Assembly (NCBI GenBank): GCA_021463845.1
Contig: JAJTXV010000003.1
Span: 186,001-250,000, forward strand
Reading direction: 5' to 3'
Source: Anaerolineales bacterium
Lineage (GTDB): Bacteria; Chloroflexota; Anaerolineae; Anaerolineales; UBA11579
DNA: 64,000 nucleotides
Positions 26,085 through 33,700 of the stretch are shown piece by piece (the stretch's first letter is position 1; each line of letters starts with the position of its first letter). A program made the translations under genes and the position numbers. Under the pieces are notes generated by a model, which was given only the letters and a program-made list of their open reading frames with translations, had not been told where the DNA came from and searched no databases.

Positions 26085-26471
26085 ATGATGACCCTTTACC
26101 TCAACCCCCGCACCCGCCGCTTCAGCCAGGTGCGCAACACCAGCGTGCACGTGCCCGTGGATGTCAGCGCCAATGGCGAAGAGTACGTCTTGCGGGCCTA
26201 CCTGCCCGGCCTGAAGGCCGAGGACGTCCAGATCGAAGTGCTGGAGAACACCGTCACCCTCCAGGGTGAGTTCGCCAACCAGGTCCTGGACGAGAACGAG
26301 CAGGTCCTGCTGAGCGAGCTGCCCAGCGGCCGCTTCGAGCGCACCCTGCGCCTGCCCAGCGACCTGGACGCCGAGCGCGCCCAGGCCGAGATGCAGGATG
26401 GCGTACTGACCTTGCACGTGGCCAAGGCTGAGCACGCCAAGAGCAAGAAGATCGCCGTTCAGGCTAAGTAA
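26085..26471 (+). CDS. Hsp20/alpha-crystallin small heat-shock protein
   Basis: 128-residue small heat-shock protein. The alpha-crystallin domain spans residues 20-115, with VPVDVSANGEEYVLRAYLPG at the start, GRFERTLRLPSDLD in the middle and the signature DGVLTLHVAKAE near the end (canonical A/NGVLxxxxPK). It holds unfolding proteins in a refoldable state. AGGAGCGTAACC precedes the ATG. It is a single-gene unit between a tRNA and a strong terminator. Confidence 0.93.
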   Translation: MMTLYLNPRTRRFSQVRNTSVHVPVDVSANGEEYVLRAYLPGLKAEDVQIEVLENTVTLQGEFANQVLDENEQVLLSELPSGRFERTLRLPSDLDAERAQAEMQDGVLTLHVAKAEHAKSKKIAVQAK

Positions 26472-26486
26472 GCCTGCCCGCGCAAC

Positions 26487-26515
26487 AAAGAGCCGGACGT
26501 TCTGTCCGGCTCTTT
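26487..26515 (+). terminator. Terminator of the Hsp20 gene
   Basis: A 12-bp stem AAAGAGCCGGAC (26487-26498) with its complement (26504-26515), loop GTTCT, followed by TT and T-rich sequence. Confidence 0.9.
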
Positions 26516-26534
26516 TTATTGCGCACACATCCGC

Positions 26535-26540
26535 TATACT
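26535..26540 (+). promoter_or_regulatory. -10 box TATACT before the 26548 gene
   Basis: TATACT followed by 7 nt and the ATG at 26548. It sits just after the Hsp20 terminator and leaves no space for a leader. Confidence 0.5.
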
Positions 26541-26547
26541 AGTACCC

Positions 26548-26991
26548 ATGCGCAGCCAGTACCCGCATACTGAGGAGCTCTATACAGCCAGCCGGCACCC
26601 GGCGGCCCGCCGCCGCCATGTGCGCCAGGTCTGGCTGCAGATCGCCCTGCCCTTGCTGCTCGGCACCGCTCTGGGGGGCGTTGGCCTGTATGCTTTGCTC
26701 ACCTCGCAGGCGGGCACGGCTACCCGGGCCTCGCAGTTAGCTACCATTGTGCTCACGATCCCCTTGTTGGTCATGGGCGTGGTCCTGCTTTTGGCGCTGG
26801 TGGCGGCCATCTACCTGCTGGCCCGCGCCATGCGCTGGATCCCTGAACACACCATCTACGTGCACCGCTGGCTGCAACAGGCCAACACGGCCATCCTGCG
26901 CGGCGCAGACTATGCTGCTAAACCCATGCTGGCCGCCCAAAGCTGGGCCAACGCATTCAGCCGAATTTTCAACAGGAACCGCCTGCCATGA
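26548..26991 (+). CDS. Two-pass membrane protein of unknown function
   Basis: 147 residues. A basic cytoplasmic start (SRHPAARRRHVRQ) is followed by two membrane helices (about residues 30-52 and 66-91) and an amphipathic C-terminal region ending NAFSRIFNRNRLP. I do not recognise the family. It overlaps the next small membrane protein by 4 nt (ATGA), so the two probably act together. The gene appears leaderless. Confidence 0.72.
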   Translation: MRSQYPHTEELYTASRHPAARRRHVRQVWLQIALPLLLGTALGGVGLYALLTSQAGTATRASQLATIVLTIPLLVMGVVLLLALVAAIYLLARAMRWIPEHTIYVHRWLQQANTAILRGADYAAKPMLAAQSWANAFSRIFNRNRLP

Positions 26992-27182
26992 ACAACCGGT
27001 CAGGTTTGCTGGCGGTTAGTGCAGTCTTGGGCGCCCTGATGGGCGTTGCGGCGGGCGTGCTGCTGTTGCGCCGGGCGGAGCAGCGCGGCAGCCAGGTGGC
27101 CATCAGCGGCAGCGAGGGCCTGAGCATTGGCCTGCTGGTGATCGGCTTGCTGCGCCAGATCGCCACCCTGGGCGACGAATAG
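26988..27182 (+). CDS. Small membrane protein of unknown function
   Basis: 64 residues. One clear N-terminal membrane segment (residues 6-27, LLAVSAVLGALMGVAAGVLLL) has a Gly zipper-like pattern, followed by basic RRAEQRG and a weaker hydrophobic stretch (SIGLLVIGLLRQIATL). Translationally coupled to the preceding two-pass protein. Family not recognised. Confidence 0.65.
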   Translation: MNNRSGLLAVSAVLGALMGVAAGVLLLRRAEQRGSQVAISGSEGLSIGLLVIGLLRQIATLGDE

Positions 27183-27200
27183 TTTTTTTTGTCCATGAAC

Positions 27201-27235
27201 ATTCCTTGACAGGAATATTCCAGATAGGGTATATA
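27201..27235 (+). promoter_or_regulatory. ArsR-type promoter with overlapping dyads
   Basis: A -35 box TTGACA (27206-27211) and -10 TATATA (27230-27235) with an 18-bp spacer; the GTG start follows the -10 by 6 nt. The dyad ATTCCT-N4-AGGAAT (27201-27216) and the palindrome GGAATATTCC (27212-27221) cover the -35 and spacer, as expected for an autoregulated ArsR-family operator. Confidence 0.6.
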
Positions 27236-27241
27236 TAAAGC

Positions 27242-27595
27242 GTGAATAGCGAAGTCTTCACGGCCCTGGCCGAACCCAACCGCTTACGTATGGTGGAATA
27301 CTTGCGCAGCGGCCCGCGCTCGGTGGGCGAGATCGCCGAGGCGCTGCAGCTGCGCCAGCCACAGGTTTCCAAGCACCTGCAGGTGCTGCGCACGGCCGGC
27401 CTGGTGCAGGCCCAGGCCGTAGCACAGCGGCGCATGTATGCCCTGCAAGCCAGCCGCTTCCGCCAGCTGGAAAGCTGGCTCGACACCTTCGCACGCGTCT
27501 GGGAGGGCCGCCTCGACGCATTGGAGCAGCACCTGTTTGAAGTACAAACTCAACCCAAACGCCGTGGCCTGACCCGGCCAGGCAACAAACACTAG
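27242..27595 (+). CDS. ArsR/SmtB-family transcriptional regulator
   Basis: 117-residue winged-helix repressor. Helix-turn-helix SVGEIAEALQLRQPQVSKHLQVLRTAGLV lies at residues 22-50. No metal-binding ELCVCDL-type cysteines are present, so it probably senses something other than a thiophilic metal. The start is GTG at 27242. It heads the operon with a PhnB-like protein and an AHSA1-like protein, a grouping seen widely in bacteria. The promoter dyads at 27201-27221 suggest autoregulation. Confidence 0.87.
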   Translation: MNSEVFTALAEPNRLRMVEYLRSGPRSVGEIAEALQLRQPQVSKHLQVLRTAGLVQAQAVAQRRMYALQASRFRQLESWLDTFARVWEGRLDALEQHLFEVQTQPKRRGLTRPGNKH

Positions 27596-27604
27596 GAGTT
27601 AGCC

Positions 27605-28069
27605 ATGCAAAAAGTTGTGACTTTCCTTGTTTTCAACAACGGTCGCGGCAGCGAGGCGCTCGATTTTTATGCCTCAGTGTTCAAAGACGCCAAGATCACT
27701 AACAAGACGCAGACCCCCGACGGCCAACTGGCCATGGGCCAATTTGAACTGCACGGCCAGGAGTTTTACGCCATCGACGCGCCCGGCGACAATTTCCGCT
27801 TCACCGAAGGCATCTCGTTGTTCATCAACTGCGAAACACAGGAAGAAGTGGATCATTTCTGGGAGCGGTTGGCCGAAGACGGCGGCGAGCATTCCATGTG
27901 CGGCTGGGTCAAGGACCGCTTTGGCGTGTGGTGGCAGGTGGTGCCGACCCTGCTTGGCAAGCTCATGGGCGACCAGGATCCGGAGAAGGCCGGCCGCGTG
28001 GTGCAGGCCATGCTGAAGATGCGCAAGCTGGACATGCAGGGCCTGCAAGACGCCTATGACGGCAAGTAG
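27605..28069 (+). CDS. PhnB-like VOC-fold protein
   Basis: 154-residue member of the VOC superfamily, PhnB/3-demethylubiquinone methyltransferase-like group. Conserved segments are VVTFLVFNNGRGSEALDFYASVF, GQEFYAIDAP, LFINCETQEEVDHFWERLAEDGG and CGWVKDRFGVWWQVVP. It is usually found beside ArsR and AHSA1 genes, as here. AGGAGTTAGCC precedes the ATG. Ligand and reaction unknown. Confidence 0.88.
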   Translation: MQKVVTFLVFNNGRGSEALDFYASVFKDAKITNKTQTPDGQLAMGQFELHGQEFYAIDAPGDNFRFTEGISLFINCETQEEVDHFWERLAEDGGEHSMCGWVKDRFGVWWQVVPTLLGKLMGDQDPEKAGRVVQAMLKMRKLDMQGLQDAYDGK

Positions 28070-28550
28070 CCCGGCGGCCACCCAAGACCTGGTGGTGCGG
28101 CGCATTGTCAATGCACCGCTGGAGCTGGCCTGGCGCGCCTGGAGCACGCCGGAGCAGATGCGCCGCTGGTGGGGGCCTCAGGACTACACCTGCCCGGTGT
28201 GCGAGATGGACTTCCGCCAGGGCGGGCGCACGCTGGTGAGCATGCGCGCCTCGGATGGCGCCGAGCACTACTCGCTTATCGAATACACGCGCATCATCCC
28301 CAATCAGCACATTGAGTACGTCCACAACCTGGCCGACGCCAGCGGAGCGCGCATCGCGCCTGAAACCATCGGGCTGCCGGCCGACTTTCCGCAAGACCAG
28401 CGCACAGTGGTCAGCTTCCGCGCCCTGGGCACCTTCACCGAGATCATCATCACGCAGTACGCCGTGCCGGTGACTCCGTTCCGCGTCTACGCCGCCCTGG
28501 GCCTGCACGAAATGATGGATAAGATCACTCAGGCTACCGAGAGCGCATGA
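28056..28550 (+). CDS. SRPBCC/AHSA1-like domain protein
   Basis: 164-residue START-like (AHSA1) protein with a hydrophobic ligand cavity. Typical motifs are RIVNAPLELAWRAWSTPEQMRRWWGP near the N-terminus and a C-terminal long helix ending ALGLHEMMDKITQ. It overlaps the PhnB-like gene by 14 nt and the AlkD-like gene by 4 nt. The ligand is unknown. The ArsR link suggests it responds to a small hydrophobic molecule. Confidence 0.87.
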   Translation: MTASSPAATQDLVVRRIVNAPLELAWRAWSTPEQMRRWWGPQDYTCPVCEMDFRQGGRTLVSMRASDGAEHYSLIEYTRIIPNQHIEYVHNLADASGARIAPETIGLPADFPQDQRTVVSFRALGTFTEIIITQYAVPVTPFRVYAALGLHEMMDKITQATESA

Positions 28551-29269
28551 CTCCCACCCTCACCGCCGCTAATTTCATCAAGCAGCTCAAGACGAAACAG
28601 TCAGACGTGGAACTGCACAAGATCCAGCGCTACTTTAAATCTGGCGCAGGCGAGTATGGTGAGGGTGACACCTTCATTGGCGTGCGCATGGGTGATGTGT
28701 TTGCGCTGGCCAAGCAGTTCATGGGCATGCCGGCTGCCGAGCTCGAGAAGTTGATGGAAAGCAAGCTACACGAGGTACGCGCCGGCGCCATGAGCATTAT
28801 GGATAAAGACGCCCGCAGCAAGAAAACCACGCCAGCGCGCCGCGCTGAGTTGTACAAACTCTACCTGCGCCGCCATGACCGCATCAACAACTGGGACCTG
28901 GTGGATTTGGCCGCAGTGCACGTAGTGGGCGGTTACCTTCACGACAAGCCACGCAAGCCGCTGTACACTCTGGCGCGCTCCAAGAATATGTGGGAGCGAC
29001 GCACCGCTATCGTGGCCACCGGCTACTTCCTGCGCCACGGCGAACTGGACGACACCTTCGCCATTGCCGAGATGCTGCTCAACGACAAGGAAGATCTGCT
29101 GCATAAGGCCGCTGGCGGCTGGCTGCGCTTCGCCGGCGACCAGGACCCGGCCCGCATGCGTGCCTTCCTGGATACGTATGCAGCCAGCATGCCGCGCACC
29201 ATGCTGCGCTACGCCATCGAGCATCTCAAGCCAGCCGAGCGCAAGCGCTACATGGCCGCAGGCAAGTAG
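28547..29269 (+). CDS. AlkD-like DNA alkylation repair protein
   Basis: 240-residue all-helical HEAT-repeat protein of the AlkD family, which removes N3/N7-alkylated bases. Motifs include GDTFIGVRMGDVFALAKQF, NNWDLVDLAA and WERRTAIVATGYFLRHG; the W, D and R of these blocks match the AlkD catalytic cleft. It overlaps the AHSA1-like gene by ATGA and is the last gene of the ArsR operon. Base excision is inferred from family. Confidence 0.88.
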   Translation: MTPTLTAANFIKQLKTKQSDVELHKIQRYFKSGAGEYGEGDTFIGVRMGDVFALAKQFMGMPAAELEKLMESKLHEVRAGAMSIMDKDARSKKTTPARRAELYKLYLRRHDRINNWDLVDLAAVHVVGGYLHDKPRKPLYTLARSKNMWERRTAIVATGYFLRHGELDDTFAIAEMLLNDKEDLLHKAAGGWLRFAGDQDPARMRAFLDTYAASMPRTMLRYAIEHLKPAERKRYMAAGK

Positions 29270-29320
29270 CCCTCGCTGGACACTACAGCTTAGGGGGCGC
29301 TTAGCACAAAACAAGCACGC

Positions 29321-29357
29321 AGGGTGGGTTGCGCTGCTTCGCAGCGCAACCCACCCT
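29321..29357. repeat. Perfect 17-bp hairpin with TTC loop
   Basis: AGGGTGGGTTGCGCTGC (29321-29337) is exactly complementary to 29341-29357. No T-run follows, so it is more like a dispersed REP-type palindrome than a terminator, though it may protect the AlkD mRNA 3' end. Confidence 0.7.
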
Positions 29358-29364
29358 CCCATCA

Positions 29365-29442
29365 TGTCATCCTGAGCGGTATCTCCATCCACACCAGACC
29401 GCCGAACCCCGACCAGCGAAGGATCCTTGCGGGCAAGTCTTT
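29365..29442. repeat. Dispersed intergenic repeat (copy B)
   Basis: A diverged copy of the sequence at 19375-19452, sharing an exact 20-bp core at 29386-29405 and the GAAGGATCCTTGC-like end. Confidence 0.6.
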
Positions 29443-29759
29443 CAAAGCAGCGCGTGTAGACGCCTAACGCATCTGATTCGCGCAGCGTCTGTCCAACCGC
29501 TTGACAAGCGCGTGGCGCACCTTGCCCCACGTTTCCACCTGCGTTATAGATGGCAGGATGCCTGCCACACACCCATACGAGTGCTCAGTCACCAGCATGC
29601 CCGCTCCAAAGTTGTTACTTATAAGTTTTGACCCCCACCCCCTCTCGCGCATAATAACTTGCTCAGGGCTGGAGTTTCCTCTACCCCTTCGGATACAGGG
29701 TTTAACCCTGTTGAACTCCATATTCTCGCTGGTCTATATGAGAATTCGGGCGCGCCTCC

Positions 29760-29786
29760 TATACTCGTGGCACGTGGATATCCACG
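29760..29786 (+). promoter_or_regulatory. Promoter with palindromic operator of the iron ABC operon
   Basis: The -10 box TATACT at 29760-29765 is followed after 7 nt by the perfect palindrome CGTGGATATCCACG (29773-29786), so the palindrome starts at or just after the predicted transcription start. A repressor bound there would block transcription. An iron-responsive repressor is the natural candidate, but the sequence is not a canonical Fur or DtxR box. Confidence 0.5.
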
Positions 29787-29812
29787 AATACGCTGTTCGC
29801 AAGAAGGAGAAC

Positions 29813-30901
29813 ATGTCCCGCAAGTTTGTTTTGTTCAGTTTCATCGTCATGGTTGGTTTGCTTCTGGCCGCTTGTGCGCCAGCGACCCAGCCGACTGCGG
29901 AAGCCCCTGTGGTTTCCGAGCCGACCGAGCCTGCTGCCCCCGTTGAGGAAGAAGCCGCACCTGCCGACCCTGGCAAACTGGTTATCTACTCAGGCCGCAG
30001 CGAAGGCTTGGTTGCTCCGATCATCCAGCAGTTCGCCGATGCCACTGGCATCGAAGTCGAAGTGCGCTATGGCAGCACCGCTGAAATAGCAGCTGCCCTG
30101 CTCGAAGAAGGCGCCAACTCCCCGGCGGATGTCTTCTACGCTCAGGACCCGGGCGGCATCGGCGCGGTTGAAGACGCCGGCCTGCTGGCCCAACTGCCGG
30201 CCAGCATCCTCGAGCGGGTAGCCTCCGGCTACGCCTCCCCCAACGGCTACTGGGTCGGCATCACCGCCCGCGCCCGCATTGTGGTCTACAACACCGAGGC
30301 GATCAACCCGGCCGAGCTGCCGGCCGACCTGCGCGGTTTCACTGCGCCAGAGTGGAACGGCCGCATCGGCGTGCCGCCCACCAACGCCTCCTTCGTCACC
30401 ATGGTGACCGCCATGCGCCAGCTGTGGGGCGAGGATGAGACCCGCGCCTGGCTGGAGGGTATTGCCGCCAACAACCCGGTCTACTACTCCAACAACACTG
30501 GCGTAGTTGAGGCTGTGGCCGCAGGCGAAGTGGAAGTTGGCTTCGTCAACCACTACTACCTGTACCGCTTCCTGGCGGAACAGGGCGAAGGCTACGGCGC
30601 CCGCAACCACTACCTGAACAATGGCGGCCCGGATTCGCTGGTGATGGTGTCTGGCGCCGGTATCCTGGCCAGCAGCCAGAACCAGGACAACGCCCAGCGC
30701 TTCCTTCAGTTCATGCTGTCGCAGGTGGCCCAGCAGTACTTTGCCAGCAGCACCTACGAGTACCCGCTGGTTGAAGGTGTATCCACCTCCACCCTGCTGG
30801 TTCCGCTGAGCGAGCTGACCACGCCGGACATCGCCATGGGCGGTCTGTCTGACATGAGCGGCAGCGCAGCCATGATCGAAGAAGCGGGCATGGTACCCTA
30901 G
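29813..30901 (+). CDS. Ferric-iron ABC transporter substrate-binding lipoprotein
   Basis: 362-residue solute-binding lipoprotein. Signal peptide MSRKFVLFSFIVMVGLLLAAC ends at the lipobox Cys (residue 21), then a Pro/Glu/Ala linker. The mature part follows the FbpA/FutA family: KLVIYSGRSEGLVAPIIQQF, ADVFYAQDPGGIGAV and YWVGITARARIVVYN. Late tyrosines in NHYYLYRFL correspond to the iron-binding pair. AAGAAGGAGAAC precedes the ATG. The permease and ATPase follow directly, completing a ferric ion importer. Confidence 0.9.
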   Translation: MSRKFVLFSFIVMVGLLLAACAPATQPTAEAPVVSEPTEPAAPVEEEAAPADPGKLVIYSGRSEGLVAPIIQQFADATGIEVEVRYGSTAEIAAALLEEGANSPADVFYAQDPGGIGAVEDAGLLAQLPASILERVASGYASPNGYWVGITARARIVVYNTEAINPAELPADLRGFTAPEWNGRIGVPPTNASFVTMVTAMRQLWGEDETRAWLEGIAANNPVYYSNNTGVVEAVAAGEVEVGFVNHYYLYRFLAEQGEGYGARNHYLNNGGPDSLVMVSGAGILASSQNQDNAQRFLQFMLSQVAQQYFASSTYEYPLVEGVSTSTLLVPLSELTTPDIAMGGLSDMSGSAAMIEEAGMVP

Positions 30902-30905
30902 CCGC

Positions 30906-32537
30906 GTGCTAGAGGTTCCGCGCTCCATCGTTCGTGATCAAAAGGTACGGCGGGTCTGGGCAGCAATGCCCAGCCCCCGTGCCTTTTTGTTGTTGTGGCT
31001 GCCCGCCATCCTGGCCGCCGCAGCCGTGCTGCTGCCGGTGGCCTACCTGCTGCTGCGGGCCGCCAACGGCGGCGACGCAGCCTGGGTGACCCTGCAGCGC
31101 CCCAACACGCTGGACACTTTGCTGCGCACCGCCTGGCTCGGCATCTCGGTCACCTTTGTGTGCCTGCTGCTGGCGGTGCCGATCGCCTGGCTGACCGTGC
31201 GCACCGATCTGCCGCTGCGCCGCCTGTGGGCGGTGCTAACGCCGCTGCCGCTAGTCATTCCCAGCTATGTCGGTGCGTTCCTATACGCTTCGGCGCTGGG
31301 GCCGCGCGGCTTGCTGCAAGGCCTGCTCGAAGAGCCGTTCGGTATCACACGCCTGCCGGATATTTACGGCTTCCCCGGTGCGCTGCTGGTGCTGAGCCTG
31401 CTCAACTATCCGTATGTGCTGCTGGTAGTACGCGCCGCCCTGCTGCGCATGGACCCAGCCCAGGAGGAGGCCGCCCGCAGCCTGGGCCACGGCCCGTGGT
31501 CTGCGTTCTGGCATGTGACCTTTGCCCAGCTGCGCCCGGCCATGGCCTCTGGCTCGCTACTGGTAGTGCTGTATGTGCTGCGCGATTTCGGCGCAGTGGC
31601 GGTGATGCGCTACACCACCTTCACGCGCGCCATCTATATTCAGTACCAAAGCGCGCTCGACCGTTCGGCCGCGGCGGTATTGGCGCTGATGTTGATCTTA
31701 TTTTCGGTAGTGGTCTTATTTCTGGAGAGCAGGGCGCGCGGCCAGGTGAACCAGCTCAGCAGCGCCGCCAATCACCGCAAGCCGGAACGCGTGCGCCTGG
31801 GTGTATGGCGCTGGCCGGCCGCCGCGTTCTGCGCCACCGTCGTCGGCCTGGCCCTGCTGCTGCCGGCGGGGGTCTTGCTGTACTGGCTGGTGCGCGGTTG
31901 GCTGGCCGGCGAAACGCTGGACAATACCACCCAGCTGATCTGGAACTCGGTCAGCGCCTCAGGGCTGGGCGCGCTGGTGGTGGTGCTGATGGCGCTGCCG
32001 GTGGCCTATTTGCTGGCGCGCCGGCCCAGCCCGGCCAGCAGCCTGATCGGCAGCATCACCAACCTCGCCTTTGCGCTGCCCGGCATCGTGATCGCCCTGG
32101 CGCTGGTGTTCTTCGGCGCCAACTACGCCCTGCCGCTGTACCAAACCATGCCCATGCTGGTGTTCGCGTACCTGATCCTGTTCCTCCCCCAAGCCGTGGC
32201 CGCTGTGCGAGCCTCGTTCCAGCGCGTGCCCGCTCAGCTGGAGGAAGCGGCCCGCAGCCTGGGCAGCGGGCCGCTGGGCGTGCTGCACCGCGTCACCCTG
32301 CCGCTGCTGCGGCCGGGTGTCAGCGCGGCGGCGGCGCTGGTGTTCCTCACCGCCATGAAAGAGCTGCCCACCACCCTGCTGCTGGCCCCGATCGGTTTCA
32401 AGACCCTGGCCACCAGCGTGTGGTCGTTTGTCTCGGAAGCCTTCTTTGCGCGGGCGGCCGCGCCGGCTTTGCTATTGATCCTCACGTCTTCGCTGCCAAT
32501 GGCGCTGCTGGTTCTGCGCGAAGAGAATGAAAGTTAA
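30906..32537 (+). CDS. Ferric-iron ABC transporter permease (FbpB-like, fused duplicate)
   Basis: 543-residue inner-membrane protein with about 12 helices in two homologous halves, as in FbpB/HitB permeases. Two EAA loops that contact the ATPase are visible: EEAARSLGHGPWSAFWHVTF (about residue 185) and EEAARSLGSGPLGVLHRVTL (about 450). The GTG at 30906 is 4 nt after the previous stop. An in-frame ATG at 30966 (MPSPRAFLLLW) is an equally possible start, as neither has a strong ribosome site. Confidence 0.88.
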   Translation: MLEVPRSIVRDQKVRRVWAAMPSPRAFLLLWLPAILAAAAVLLPVAYLLLRAANGGDAAWVTLQRPNTLDTLLRTAWLGISVTFVCLLLAVPIAWLTVRTDLPLRRLWAVLTPLPLVIPSYVGAFLYASALGPRGLLQGLLEEPFGITRLPDIYGFPGALLVLSLLNYPYVLLVVRAALLRMDPAQEEAARSLGHGPWSAFWHVTFAQLRPAMASGSLLVVLYVLRDFGAVAVMRYTTFTRAIYIQYQSALDRSAAAVLALMLILFSVVVLFLESRARGQVNQLSSAANHRKPERVRLGVWRWPAAAFCATVVGLALLLPAGVLLYWLVRGWLAGETLDNTTQLIWNSVSASGLGALVVVLMALPVAYLLARRPSPASSLIGSITNLAFALPGIVIALALVFFGANYALPLYQTMPMLVFAYLILFLPQAVAAVRASFQRVPAQLEEAARSLGSGPLGVLHRVTLPLLRPGVSAAAALVFLTAMKELPTTLLLAPIGFKTLATSVWSFVSEAFFARAAAPALLLILTSSLPMALLVLREENES

Positions 32538-32549
32538 GATCACGCTGCG

Positions 32550-33629
32550 ATGACAAAACCCCCCGCCTTAGAACTGCGCCAGGTCAGCAAAACCTTTGGC
32601 AAGGCCAATGGCCAGGCCGGAGTCCACCCTGCCGTACAAAATGTAGACCTGAGCCTGCCAGAAGGGGAAGTGCTGGCGCTGCTTGGCCCCAGCGGCTGCG
32701 GCAAAACCACCATCCTGCGCCTGATCGCCGGCTTTGAGCGGCCTGATGAAGGCCAAGTACGCATCGGCGGCCAGCTGGCCGCCGGCGGCCTCAGCTTCAC
32801 CCCGCCCGAGGCGCGCGGCGTAGGCATGGTGTTTCAGGACTATGCGCTCTTTCCGCATCTCAGCATCGGCGACAATGTCACGTTCGGGTTGAAGGGTCTG
32901 AACCGCAAGCAGCGGGCGGAGAAGTTGGGCTTTATTCTGCGCCTGGTGGGGCTGGAGGGCCGCGCCGCGGATTACCCGCACCAACTCTCAGGCGGCGAGC
33001 GCCAGCGCGTAGCGCTGGCACGCGCCCTGGTGCCCGAGCCGCGCCTGCTGCTGCTCGACGAGCCGCTCAGCAGCCTGGACGCCGACCTGCGCATGAAAAT
33101 GCGCGAGGATCTGCGCGTGCTGCTCAAGGTCGGCAAGCTCACCGCCATCTTCGTGACCCACGACCAGGAGGAAGCGCTGTACCTGGGCGACCGGCTGGCG
33201 GTGATGAGCCAGGGCCGCGTAGAGCAGGTGGGCAAGCCGGAAGATATCTTCCACCAACCGGCCACGCGCTTCGTGGCCGAGTTCATGGGCAACAGCGATT
33301 TCCTGCCCGGGCGGCGCACGCCGCACGGGGTGGAAACCGAGATCGGTTTGATCCCGCAGGCAGTGGATGCGCCGGAGGGCGCAGACCTGCAGCTGGTGCT
33401 GCGCGCAGATGATGTGCGCTTTGAGCCGCAAGCCGGCAGCCCGTCGATCGTGCTGGCGCGGCACTTCCGCGGCGCCATGAACGTCTACCGCCTGCGCCTG
33501 CCTTCCGGGCGGCTGCTGCACGCCTTCGCGCCGCATGAGCAGCGGCTGCCGCCAGGCACGCCAGTGCGGATATGGGTGGATAGCCAGCATCCACTGGCCT
33601 GGTTCGAGTCGACAGACCATCAGAACTAA
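32550..33629 (+). CDS. Ferric-iron ABC transporter ATP-binding protein (FbpC-like)
   Basis: 359-residue ABC ATPase. Walker A GPSGCGKTT (about residue 49), Q loop FQDYALFPHL, signature LSGGERQRVALARAL, Walker B LLLLDEPLSSLD and switch His in FVTHDQEEA. The C-terminal 120 residues form a TOBE-type regulatory domain (LVLRADDVRF...). Powers the permease encoded just upstream. The order binding protein, permease, ATPase is the standard Fbp operon. Confidence 0.92.
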   Translation: MTKPPALELRQVSKTFGKANGQAGVHPAVQNVDLSLPEGEVLALLGPSGCGKTTILRLIAGFERPDEGQVRIGGQLAAGGLSFTPPEARGVGMVFQDYALFPHLSIGDNVTFGLKGLNRKQRAEKLGFILRLVGLEGRAADYPHQLSGGERQRVALARALVPEPRLLLLDEPLSSLDADLRMKMREDLRVLLKVGKLTAIFVTHDQEEALYLGDRLAVMSQGRVEQVGKPEDIFHQPATRFVAEFMGNSDFLPGRRTPHGVETEIGLIPQAVDAPEGADLQLVLRADDVRFEPQAGSPSIVLARHFRGAMNVYRLRLPSGRLLHAFAPHEQRLPPGTPVRIWVDSQHPLAWFESTDHQN

Positions 33630-33687
33630 GCAACCAAGCAACTCGTCTTCTGGTCTGCTGGTCATTTAGTTCATCGCAATCCCACTC

Positions 33688-33693
33688 TATAAT
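33688..33693 (+). promoter_or_regulatory. -10 box TATAAT before the PfkB-like gene
   Basis: Consensus TATAAT followed by 7 nt and the ATG at 33701; leaderless geometry. TTTAGT 17 bp upstream is at best a weak -35. Confidence 0.55.
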
Positions 33694-33700
33694 CGATACC

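Larger units (their letters stand above)
29270..29812. other. Gene-free interval with hairpin, dispersed repeat and iron-transporter promoter
   Basis: From left to right: a perfect 17-bp hairpin with TTC loop (29321-29357), repeat copy B (29365-29442), about 200 bp with no recognised signal, a CAGGGTT-T-AACCCTG dyad (29696-29710), a TATACT -10 box (29760-29765) and a CGTGGATATCCACG palindrome (29773-29786). I see no coding region; an open frame that runs into the next gene lacks a plausible start. Confidence 0.6.
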
